Below, one piece after another: positions 6,839 through 15,276 of a stretch of DNA of 32,247 bases. A program made the position numbers and the translations under genes. A model generated the notes under the pieces. That model made no database searches. It saw only the letters and a list, made by a program, of their open reading frames with translations, and had not been told where the DNA came from. How positions within the stretch are numbered: the first letter of the stretch is position 1; every line of letters starts with the position of its first letter. Origin of the DNA: Chloroflexota bacterium (GTDB lineage Bacteria > Chloroflexota > Dormibacteria > Dormibacterales > Dormibacteraceae); contig VBEK01000129.1 of assembly GCA_005889135.1 (NCBI GenBank), positions 1 through 32,247 of the forward strand, read 5' to 3'.

Positions 6839-7627
6839 TTAGTGCGCCGCGGCGACCTGCGCCGGGGACTCTTCGTGGGTAACGGCTTCTTCGATCGGCT
6901 GCTCGACGTGGCGAGGGTTGGCCAGATAGTCGTAGGCGAAGGAGGCCAGGGCCGCTCCAACCAGGCCGGGGATGAGGTAGACCGGGATGTACTGCGCCCA
7001 GAACGTGCTGCCGCCGGCGATCGCTGCGACAAGCTCAGGTCCGAACGCGCGCGCCGGGTTGAGGGACGCGCCGGTGACCGGGCCAAAGATCAGGATGATC
7101 CCGACGACCGCGCCGCCGATCACAAGACCGGCCAGCTGCTGCGGCGAGCGCCCGTCCACGATCCCGAGGATGGCGAACAGCAGCAGCCCTGTCCCGACCG
7201 CCTCGGCGAGTGCGGCCTGCAGGTAGTAGGTCGTGGAGGCGTCGGCCGCGAAGTGCGTCTGGCCCATGCCGAACGTCACCGCGTTCTGGCCGAACACTCC
7301 CCAGATGGCGAAGGCGCCGATGATCGCGCCGACGTACTGGGCCGCCCAGTACGTGGGGACCTCGCGCCATGGGAACCGCTTGGTCGCCGCGAGGGCGAAA
7401 GTCACGGCCGGGTTGATGTGGCAGCCCGAGACCTTGCCGATCGCGTACACGAGCGCGGTGATGATGAAGCCGAACGCGAAGCTGATCCCCAGCAGGTCGG
7501 CTTCGGTCACGGCCGGCACGGCCTTGCCCGCGAGCGTGAGCGTGGCGATGACCGAACCCGGCCCGACCAGGACCAGGGCGGCCGTACCCAGAACCTCGGC
7601 CAGAAAACGCTGTCGAATCGAATACAT
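6839..7627 (-). CDS. MIP-family channel (aquaporin / glycerol facilitator)
   Basis: A 262-residue protein with six membrane helices and the two pore motifs of the major intrinsic protein family: NPAV in the first half (SGCHINPAVTF) and NPAR in the second (GASLNPARAFGP). The residue after NPAR is Ala, not the Asp of E. coli GlpF, so glycerol selectivity cannot be assumed from sequence. Its position at the head of a dihydroxyacetone kinase operon argues for uptake of glycerol or dihydroxyacetone. ATG 7627 is chosen because GAGGGGG lies about 9 bases upstream; an in-frame start at 7717 would overlap the promoter. A strong -35/-10 pair and a 15-bp operator-like repeat lie upstream. Confidence 0.92.
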   Translation of the reverse strand: MYSIRQRFLAEVLGTAALVLVGPGSVIATLTLAGKAVPAVTEADLLGISFAFGFIITALVYAIGKVSGCHINPAVTFALAATKRFPWREVPTYWAAQYVGAIIGAFAIWGVFGQNAVTFGMGQTHFAADASTTYYLQAALAEAVGTGLLLFAILGIVDGRSPQQLAGLVIGGAVVGIILIFGPVTGASLNPARAFGPELVAAIAGGSTFWAQYIPVYLIPGLVGAALASFAYDYLANPRHVEQPIEEAVTHEESPAQVAAAH

Positions 7628-7661
7628 GGCGGTTGAACCCCCTCGGTAATTCTGACTGTCG

Positions 7662-7676
7662 TTCGACATTGTCGAA
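7662..7676. promoter_or_regulatory. Candidate IclR operator of the aquaporin-dhaKL-ptsI operon
   Basis: TTCGACATTGTCGAA is a perfect 15-bp inverted repeat. It lies just downstream of the predicted transcription start and about 35 bases before the aquaporin start codon. It matches the imperfect copy at 2843-2857 in 12 of 15 bases. Binding here would block initiation or early elongation. Confidence 0.65.
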
Positions 7677-7688
7677 TCGATTTCGCAA

Positions 7689-7717
7689 AACGTACGCTCG
7701 GCCGGGGCTTTTGTCAA
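7689..7717 (-). promoter_or_regulatory. Promoter of the aquaporin-dhaK-dhaL-ptsI operon
   Basis: On the minus strand a perfect -35 box TTGACA (7717-7712) is followed after 17 bases by TACGTT (7694-7689). Transcription would start near 7682, just before the operator-like repeat at 7676-7662. This is one of the best sigma-70-type promoters in the window. Confidence 0.7.
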
Positions 7718-7833
7718 GAAGAATTTTCCTCCCGTCGCGGCCGCGGCGCCGGAGTCGCGTTCTGTCGCCGCCGCACCAAACGTCGAAAGCGGGATTGGGG
7801 CCCGAAACCATGCGCCTGGCCGGATCGATGGAT

Positions 7834-7839
7834 TAGGCT
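7834..7839 (+). promoter_or_regulatory. Possible -10 box for the cimA leader transcript
   Basis: TAGGCT fits the TAnnnT pattern and ends 9 bases before the ATG of the leader peptide, so the transcript would be leaderless or nearly so. No convincing -35 box is seen. Confidence 0.4.
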
Positions 7840-7848
7840 TGCCGCCAC

Positions 7849-7905
7849 ATGCGCATGGTCCGCGCGATCGCCATCGAGATTACCCGGGGAGGTCCCCCGA
7901 CTTAG
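7849..7905 (+). CDS. Isoleucine attenuator leader peptide upstream of cimA
   Basis: An 18-codon reading frame encodes MRMVRAIAIEITRGGPPT. Three of five consecutive codons are Ile (ATC 7867, ATC 7873, ATT 7879). Its 3' third forms the 5' arm of an RNA hairpin (7887-7903) and its stop codon TAG is at 7903-7905. A ribosome stalled at the Ile codons would leave that arm free; a ribosome reaching the stop would cover it. This is the classical layout of a regulatory leader peptide of a branched-chain amino-acid operon. There is no clear Shine-Dalgarno, and translation may begin on a leaderless transcript. Ile is the end product of the pathway started by the downstream enzyme, citramalate synthase. 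Confidence 0.8.
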   Translation: MRMVRAIAIEITRGGPPT

Positions 7906-7935
7906 CGCGCGGCGCCGAAGTCGGTTGGACCTCCC
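7887..7935 (+). promoter_or_regulatory. Antiterminator hairpin of the cimA attenuator
   Basis: The outer stem GGGAGGTCC (7887-7895) pairs with GGACCTCCC (7927-7935). The inner stem CCGACTT (7897-7903) pairs with AAGTCGG (7918-7924). The 3' arm contains most of the 5' arm of the following terminator (7929-7936), so the two hairpins exclude each other. Formation requires a ribosome stalled early on the leader peptide. Confidence 0.8.
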
Positions 7936-7962
7936 GGCCAGAAAGGGTCGGGAGGTTTTTTT
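7929..7962 (+). terminator. Intrinsic terminator of the cimA attenuator, also masking the cimA ribosome-binding site
   Basis: ACCTCCCG (7929-7936) pairs perfectly with CGGGAGGT (7949-7956), and the stem can extend by three more pairs. Seven T residues (7956-7962) follow directly and end at the cimA ATG. The 3' arm GGGAGG is also the cimA Shine-Dalgarno, so the hairpin would both end transcription and block translation. Confidence 0.85.
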
Positions 7963-9529
<1,567 letters not shown>

Positions 9530-9552
<23 letters not shown>

Positions 9553-12082
9553 ACAGACCGCCCGCCAGGAGATTCCTTCCGAGCTGAGGCGCGACGTACG
9601 CCTGCTCGGCGACACGCTCGGCAGGGTCATCGCGGACTACGGCGGCCCGAATCTCCTGCGCGACGTCGAGCGCTTGCGCTCGCTGGTCATCCGCGGCCGC
9701 GAGGACGGACGCTTCGAGCGCCAGGCCGAAAGGCTCGTCGCTTCCTGGAAGCTCGAGCGTGCGGAGCTCGTCGCGCGCGCCTTCTCCGTCTACTTCCACC
9801 TCGCCAACCTCGCCGAGGAGCACCAGCGCGCGCGCGTCATCCGTGAGCGCGACCGCGGTCCTGAGCCGCTTCCCGAGTCCATCGCCGCGACGGTCGATGA
9901 GCTGCGCCCGCGCCTGGGGCGAAAGCGTCTGCGCGATCTCGTCGCCGGCCTCGAGGTCCATCCTGTCTTCACCGCCCACCCCACCGAGTCGCGCAGGCGC
10001 GCGGTCGTGACCGCGATCCGCCGCGTCGGCGACCAGCTCGAGCGGCTGGATGACCCCATGACCTCGGGCTCCGAGCGGGCCGACGCGACCCGGAGGCTGG
10101 CCGAGGAGATCGACACCCTGTGGCGGACCTCGCAGGTTCGGGTCGCGCACGTGCAGCCGCTGGACGAGGTGCGGTCGTTCATGGCCGTCTTCGACGAGAC
10201 GCTGTTCCGCCTGGCGCCCGAGGTCGTGCGCGCCCTGGACGACGGCCTCGGCGGGAACGCGCCGGCCTTTCTGCGTTTCGGGAGCTGGATCGGCGGCGAC
10301 CGCGACGGCAACCCGTCGATCACCGCCCAGGTCACCGACGAAACGATGTCGATCCACGCCGAGCACGCGCTGCTCGCCCTCGAGGCGGTCGCGACGCGGG
10401 TCGGCCGGTCCCTGACCGTTGACGCGCAGACCACTCCTCCTTCGCGCGCCCTCCTGCGCCGGCTGAAGCAGCCTGCGGCCGAGCCGCATCGCCAGTTTCT
10501 TCTCGACGTCGCCGCCCGACTCCGACACACGCGGATGTCGACGCCGACGCAGGGTTATCGCACGGCTCGGGAGCTCATCGACGACCTGCTCACGCTGCAG
10601 TCATCGCTCGCGGCGGCCGGCGCCTCGCGCCTCGCCGGCGGCGAGGTCCAGCACCTCATCTGGCAGGCCGAGACGTTTGGTTTTCACCTCGCCGAGCTGG
10701 AGATCCGGCAGCACAGCCAGGTGTTGCGGCGCGCGCTGGACGAGGTCCGCGCCGGGCGAGCCCGCTCCGAGCTCACACGCGACACCCTCGACCTCCTTGG
10801 TGTGATGGACGCGCTGCAGCGGCGATTCGGCGTCGAGAGCTGCCGCCGGTTCGTGGTCAGCTTCACGCGAAGCGCGGCCGACGTGGCGGCGGTGTATGAG
10901 CTGGCGCATGAGGCAACCGGCGGCAAAGGCCCGACCATCGACGCGGTCCCGCTGTTCGAGACACTGGAGGACCTGGGTCGAGCGACCGTGGTCATGGACG
11001 AGGTGATTCAGCTGCCTGCGGTGCGCGGACGCCTGGCGGCCAACGGTCGGGCGATCGAGGTGATGCTCGGCTACTCGGACTCCGCCAAGGAGATCGGCCC
11101 GCTCTCGGCGACCCTGGCCCTGCACGACGCGCAGGCGGCGCTGACCGCCTGGGCGAGGAAGCGGCGGCTTCGTCTCACCCTCTTCCATGGCCGGGGCGGC
11201 GCCCTGGGAAGGGGCGGCGGTCCGGCCAACAGGGCCGTGCGGGCGCAGGCGCCGGGCTCGGTCGCCGGTCGATTCAAGGTCACCGAGCAGGGCGAGGTGA
11301 TCTTCGCCCGCTACGGCAACCGCGCCATCGCGCGGCGCCACATCGAGCAGGTCACTTCGGCGGTCCTGGAGGCTTCCGCGCCGCTCGCGTCGCGGCGCGA
11401 CCCCGCGCACTCGTTTGGCGAGCTGGCCGCCGCTATCGACGCCCCTTCGCGCTCCGCGTACCGGAGGCTGGTCGAGGCGCCCGGTTTCGAGCGCTGGTTT
11501 GGGCAGGTCAGCCCGGTCGAAGAGCTCGGGCGGCTGCGCATCGCGTCGCGGCCGCAGCGCAGGACGCGCGGCCGGCGGCTGGAGGACCTGCGCGCGATCC
11601 CATGGGTGTTCGCCTGGTCGCAGATGCGCCTCAACCTGGCCGGCTGGTACGGCATCGGCAGCGGGCTGGCGGCGGCGCCGCTGCCGGAGCTGCGCCGCGC
11701 CTACGCGGAGTGGCCGCTGTTCAACGTGATGCTCGACAACGCGGAGATGAGCCTGGCCAAGACCGACCGCCGCATCGCCCAGCGCTACCTTGCGCTCGGC
11801 GACCGGCCCGACCTGGTGCGGATGGTGCTCGAGGAGTACGACCTGACGCTGGACCGGGTGCTGGCCGTGACCGGGCACCGGCGGCTGCTCGAAGACCGCC
11901 GCGTGCTGTCATGGGCGATCGAGCTGCGCAACCCTTACGTCGACGCGCTGTCGCACCTGCAGCTGCGCGCGCTGCGGGCCATGCGCGACCCGAGGACATC
12001 GCGGAGCGACCGGGCGCGGGCCGAGCGCGTGTTTCAGCTCAGCGTCAACGGGGTCGCGGCGGGACTTCAAAACACCGGATAA
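9530..12082 (+). CDS. ppc: Phosphoenolpyruvate carboxylase
   Basis: An 850-residue enzyme, close to the usual 870-950. The catalytic His150 lies in VFTAHPTESRRR, the Arg-rich motif in GSWIGGDRDGNPSI, the PEP/bicarbonate loop in LFHGRGGALGRGGGP (about 558-572), and the conserved C-terminus QNTG is intact. It makes oxaloacetate from PEP and bicarbonate. The start is a TTG inside the cimA end (23-base overlap) with a weak ribosome-binding site, so translation is probably coupled to cimA and the gene should share the isoleucine attenuator. The link makes sense as anaplerosis balanced with amino-acid synthesis, but this is inference. Confidence 0.93.
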
Positions 12083-12104
12083 GCAAAGCGGACGAAGTGG
12101 AGCC

Positions 12105-12126
12105 GTAGGCCGGATTCATTCCGGCC
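12105..12126. repeat. REP-like GTAG hairpin
   Basis: GTAG (12105-12108) is followed by GCCGGA, a five-base loop and TCCGGC (12109-12125). A tetranucleotide GTAG before a short GC hairpin is the hallmark of REP elements mobilised by RAYT transposases. Only one copy is visible here, and it sits between convergent genes. Confidence 0.35.
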
Positions 12127-12183
12127 GTCCCCAGCGTCGCGGACCAAGCGCCTCCAGGCGTCAGCAGTGGAAGGAGGGGGTTC

Positions 12184-12209
12184 CGCGGGGGAGGCCTGCC
12201 TCCCCCGCG
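12184..12209. terminator. Probable bidirectional terminator hairpin between ppc and the response regulator gene
   Basis: CGCGGGGGAGG (12184-12194) pairs perfectly with CCTCCCCCGCG (12199-12209) around a 4-base loop. The 11-bp GC stem has no T-run on either side, so it would act with other factors or as an RNA 3'-end stabiliser. Confidence 0.55.
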
Positions 12210-12211
12210 CC

Positions 12212-13174
12212 TTACGCCGCGCCCAGGTGGTGCAGGGCCGGCAGCTCCGTCGCCAGTAGGTCCACGGTCTCCGGGTCCCACTGCGTGCCCGCGCCGGCGC
12301 GGAGCACGGCCAGCGCCTCCTGCGTCGATCGGCGTACGCGGTATGGCCGGTCGTTGACCAGGGCGTCGAAGGCGTCGCAGACGGAGACGATGCGTGCCAC
12401 CCGCGGGATCTCCCGCGCCCGCAGCCCGTCGGGATAGCCGGAGCCGTCGAAGCGCTCGTGGTGGTGGCGGATGATCGGCAGCAGGCCCGAGGTGGACTGC
12501 AGCGGCCGCACGATGTTCTCCCCGATCGCCACGTGGGCCTGCATCTGCGGCACCTCCCTGGCGTCGAGCGGTCCTGGCTTGTGCAGGATCGAGTCCGCGA
12601 CTCCGATCTTGCCGATGTCGTGGATGATCCCGCCGCGATAAAGGGTGTCGAGCGTCGGCTCGGAAAGCCCCATCTTCTCGCCGAGCAGCCGCGCCGATTC
12701 GCCGACCCTTTGCGTGTGCTGCTCGGTGAACGAGTCCTTGGCCTCGACCGCCGTGGCGAGCGAGAAGATCACATGCTCGGCGCTGTCGAGCGTGTTGTAG
12801 AGCTCCTTCAGGCGCAGCGCGGAGCGGACCCGCGCTATGAGCTCCGCGCCCTCCACCGGCTTGGCCATGAAGTCGTCGGCGCCGGCCTCGAGAGCCATGA
12901 CCCGGTGAGTCGTCTGGCTCAGGCCGGTGATCATCACCACCGGGAGCAGGCGCCCGCGCGGCATGGCCTTGATGCGCCGGCACACCTCGTAGCCGTCCAT
13001 GCGCGGCATGCGCACGTCAAGCAGCACGAGGTCCGGCTGCCGGGACTCGATCATCTCGAGCGCCCTGACGCCGTCGGCTGCCTGCGCGACGTCGACGTCG
13101 ATCGTCGAGAGAAACAGACGAATGATCTCGCGGTTCGCCGCGCTGTCGTCGACGACCAGCACGACAGGCTTCAA
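12212..13174 (-). CDS. Response regulator with HD-GYP output domain (c-di-GMP phosphodiesterase, RpfG type)
   Basis: A 320-residue protein with an N-terminal receiver domain (residues 1-120; acidic pair VVDDS, phospho-acceptor Asp in LVLLDVRMPRMDG, Lys in AKP) and a C-terminal HD-GYP domain (about 135-315; HDIGKIGVAD, HHHERFDGSGYPDGL). It is expected to break down c-di-GMP when phosphorylated. The start is a TTG with GGGGGTG about 5 bases upstream. It converges on ppc, and no kinase is adjacent in the same direction; the membrane histidine kinase at 15277 is one possible partner. A second, receiver-less HD-GYP protein is encoded at 19533-20141. Confidence 0.92.
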   Translation of the reverse strand: MKPVVLVVDDSAANREIIRLFLSTIDVDVAQAADGVRALEMIESRQPDLVLLDVRMPRMDGYEVCRRIKAMPRGRLLPVVMITGLSQTTHRVMALEAGADDFMAKPVEGAELIARVRSALRLKELYNTLDSAEHVIFSLATAVEAKDSFTEQHTQRVGESARLLGEKMGLSEPTLDTLYRGGIIHDIGKIGVADSILHKPGPLDAREVPQMQAHVAIGENIVRPLQSTSGLLPIIRHHHERFDGSGYPDGLRAREIPRVARIVSVCDAFDALVNDRPYRVRRSTQEALAVLRAGAGTQWDPETVDLLATELPALHHLGAA

Positions 13175-13274
13175 AGCATCACCCCCAGAGCCACCAGGTC
13201 CGGCTCCTATTCTTAACCGACCGCAGCGGGAACCCGCAACTAGGAACGCAGGGCGTCAGGCTCCCAACCGAAGG

Positions 13275-14672
13275 CTACGCCATGGCGATGCGTACGTCCT
13301 GGACCGGCGCCTCCCGCACTCCGGCGGCGGCGATGGCCAGGCGCAGGTGCCGGTTGGCGGTCCTGAGGTCGCCGCGCGCCTCCAGCAGCTCGGCGTAGGA
13401 CGCGTGCGCGCGGGTCTGCCACTCAGTGGCCTGCCCCACCTCGAACCTCTCGAAGGCGGCCGCGAACTCGGCATCGACCGCCGCCTCATCGCCCTGGGCC
13501 GCGGCGATCCGGCCGAGCCAGACGTGGGCCTCGCCCATGTTTGTGGTCTCGCCCGTGCGCTCCGCGATCTCCAGCGCGGCCGTCGCGTACGCGGTCGCGG
13601 CCGCGTGGTCGCTGCGCGCCAGCTCGAGCTCGGCCATCGTCATCAGCACGTGGGCCCTGCCGGCCTCGACTCCGAGCTCCTCGATCGTGCCCAGCGCGCT
13701 CTGCGCGTGCCGGAGAGCGCCGGCGAGGTCGCCTTGCTTGAACACAAGCAAGGCCAGGTTGTTCTCCGCCCACGCGATGTTGAGGCGGTCGCGAAGCGTC
13801 TCGTAGAGCGCCATCGCGCGCCGTGAGTAATGGGCCGCCTGCGCGTAGCGCCCGCTCTCCTGGTAAGCGAGGCTGAGGGCACCGTAGACGTACGACAGGC
13901 GTCGCAAGTCCGCGAACGCAGCGCCGACGCTGATCGCCTGCTCGTAGGCCTGGATCGCCTTGGCGTACTCGTGGCGCGACACGCGGACGTGACCGAGGAT
14001 GGCGAGGAGCCTCGCCTCGGTGACGACCGGCACAGGGTTGATCGAGCGGCATCGCGCGAGCGCGTCTTCGATCAGGCCGAGCGCCGCCGGATCCTGCATC
14101 AGCTGCGCCGCGCCGGCCTCCCAGCCAAGACACTCCGCCACCATCAGGCCGTCGCCCGCCTGCTCGAAGAACGCCCTTGCGGCGGAGGCGGCACCCCGGC
14201 CGCGGCCAGGCTGCCCCATGCGGACCAGGGCGTTGGCCATGAAGAACCTGGCCTGGGCCGCCGTCTTTGCCTCTTTGTTGCGTGCCAGCAGCGCTTCTGC
14301 GGCGGTCACCGCCCTTGCGTTGTCGCCCACGGCGACGAGTCGCTCGATCTCGGCGAGAGCGGCCACGCCATTGATGCCCTCGTCTTCGCCGAGGAAGAAC
14401 TCCATGGGCTTGCTGGTGCGGGTCGCGATCAGCTGCAGCGTCTCCATCGAGGGCTTGGACTTGCCCGTCTCGACGAAGTAGATCGCGGTGCGGCTGATGT
14501 CGCCCTGCGCCACCTGGCCGAGGCTCAGGCCGGCCTCCAGGCGGGCCTGCTTGACAGAGCCTGGGCGGATCTCCACGCCGCGCCGCCGGCCACGACGGCG
14601 ACTCGAGGGGGCACTCCCTTGCCCTCTCGAGCCGTCAGTCTCGCTTGCCGCGTAGGCGCGAACGCGTGGCAC
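13275..14672 (-). CDS. XRE-type helix-turn-helix regulator with TPR repeats (RRNPP-like architecture)
   Basis: A 465-residue protein. After a basic N-terminal tail, residues about 35-93 form an XRE-type helix-turn-helix (KQARLEAGLSLGQVAQGDIS, RTAIYFVETGKSKPS). The rest (about 105-450) is alpha-helical with many TPR-like repeats (for example YAKAIQAYEQAISVG and YAQAAHYSRRAMALYETL). HTH plus C-terminal TPRs is the layout of the RRNPP peptide-receptor regulators of Firmicutes, though many HTH-TPR proteins have no known peptide. GTG 14672 is preferred because a TAnnnT -10 box ends 6 bases upstream, giving a leaderless transcript; GTG 14576 is an alternative. A 32-residue secreted-peptide gene lies 47 bases upstream on the same strand. 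Confidence 0.85.
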   Translation of the reverse strand: MPRVRAYAASETDGSRGQGSAPSSRRRGRRRGVEIRPGSVKQARLEAGLSLGQVAQGDISRTAIYFVETGKSKPSMETLQLIATRTSKPMEFFLGEDEGINGVAALAEIERLVAVGDNARAVTAAEALLARNKEAKTAAQARFFMANALVRMGQPGRGRGAASAARAFFEQAGDGLMVAECLGWEAGAAQLMQDPAALGLIEDALARCRSINPVPVVTEARLLAILGHVRVSRHEYAKAIQAYEQAISVGAAFADLRRLSYVYGALSLAYQESGRYAQAAHYSRRAMALYETLRDRLNIAWAENNLALLVFKQGDLAGALRHAQSALGTIEELGVEAGRAHVLMTMAELELARSDHAAATAYATAALEIAERTGETTNMGEAHVWLGRIAAAQGDEAAVDAEFAAAFERFEVGQATEWQTRAHASYAELLEARGDLRTANRHLRLAIAAAGVREAPVQDVRIAMA

Positions 14673-14678
14673 GGGGCC

Positions 14679-14684
14679 AGCTTA
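14679..14684 (-). promoter_or_regulatory. -10 box of the HTH-TPR regulator gene (leaderless start)
   Basis: TAAGCT on the minus strand ends 6 bases before the GTG start codon at 14672, placing the predicted transcription start at or next to the first codon. No good -35 box is seen. Confidence 0.45.
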
Positions 14685-14719
14685 ACGCAGCCGGATTTGA
14701 CTTGACGCGAATTACGAGC

Positions 14720-14818
14720 TCAGCAGCAGCCTCCGCCGTGACCGTCCGCCAAGACGGTCATGGCCAAGCTCATCATCGCCGAGACCGCCAGGATGGCGGC
14801 AAACAGCAGCTTGCGCAT
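14720..14818 (-). CDS. 32-residue secreted peptide precursor
   Basis: A 33-codon frame with a near-perfect Shine-Dalgarno: AAAGGAGGTGA ends five bases before its ATG. The product starts MRKLLFAAILAVSAMMSLAM, a basic n-region plus hydrophobic core, and ends TVLADGHGGGCC. A signal-peptidase I site is plausible after VLA, which would release DGHGGGCC, eight residues with a His and a Cys pair. The strong ribosome-binding site argues that it is really translated. It lies on the same strand as, and just upstream of, the HTH-TPR regulator, and downstream of a two-helix membrane protein gene. It could be a signalling propeptide or a small metal- or thiol-binding peptide. No known family was recognised. 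Confidence 0.7.
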   Translation of the reverse strand: MRKLLFAAILAVSAMMSLAMTVLADGHGGGCC

Positions 14819-14879
14819 AAATCTCACCTCCTTTGCCTGCTGGCGCGGACTGGAAGGACGGAAACCCGGGTTGACTTGA

Positions 14880-15119
14880 CTAGGCGCGAGAGGCCGCGGC
14901 GACGACGGCGGCCGCCAACTTGCCGCCGCCCAGGCCCACTGCCAGTACCGCCGTGCAGGCGGCGAGCGAGGTCGCGCCCTCGGGCAGGAAGCCGGCAGCG
15001 GCGGCAACGGGAAGCGCAGGCAGAACCAGGGCAAGGCACAAGACGGCGAGCGCCGCCGCGCCGCGACCGCTGCCGACCGGGGCCACACCCTCCTCTTCGT
15101 CGGTGACCCTGTCCCGCAC
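14880..15119 (-). CDS. Small two-helix membrane protein, unknown function
   Basis: A 79-residue protein with an acidic N-terminus (RDRVTDEEEG) and two hydrophobic segments (about residues 23-44 and 48-73, the second rich in Gly and Ala, ending GGGKLAAAVVAAASRA). The GTG start has AGGGG about 10 bases upstream. It lies 61 bases upstream of the secreted-peptide gene on the same strand and diverges from the histidine kinase gene. It may belong with the peptide and HTH-TPR genes, for instance as a membrane partner, but this rests on position only. No family was recognised. Confidence 0.5.
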   Translation of the reverse strand: MRDRVTDEEEGVAPVGSGRGAAALAVLCLALVLPALPVAAAAGFLPEGATSLAACTAVLAVGLGGGKLAAAVVAAASRA

Positions 15120-15229
15120 GGAGTACTTCCCCTCTACTTCTCCGAATTCGCAGCTCGTGCGCTTAAGACGGCCTTGCGCGCACCTGGCTGTGCTACAAGT
15201 AACTGCCCCGCCATGTTAAATCAAATCGG

Positions 15230-15248
15230 ACGTCACTTAACGTGACGT
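15230..15248. promoter_or_regulatory. Inverted repeat upstream of the histidine kinase gene
   Basis: ACGTCAC (15230-15236) and GTGACGT (15242-15248) form a perfect 7-bp inverted repeat around TTAAC. It lies about 30 bases before the preferred kinase start, in the divergent region shared with the small membrane protein gene. It looks like an operator; the binding protein is unknown. Confidence 0.5.
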
Positions 15249-15276
15249 GGCGATTTTTCGCATCGAAGGCGCGAGT

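Noticed and set aside
10601-11878. A long minus-strand open frame opposite ppc
   Set aside because: It lies wholly opposite conserved PEP carboxylase coding sequence and shows no recognisable protein features.
12096-12126. Resemblance to the conserved 3' end of RNase P RNA (minus strand ATCCGGCCTAC)
   Set aside because: The gap between genes is only about 130 bases, too short for rnpB, and the other conserved RNase P segments are absent.
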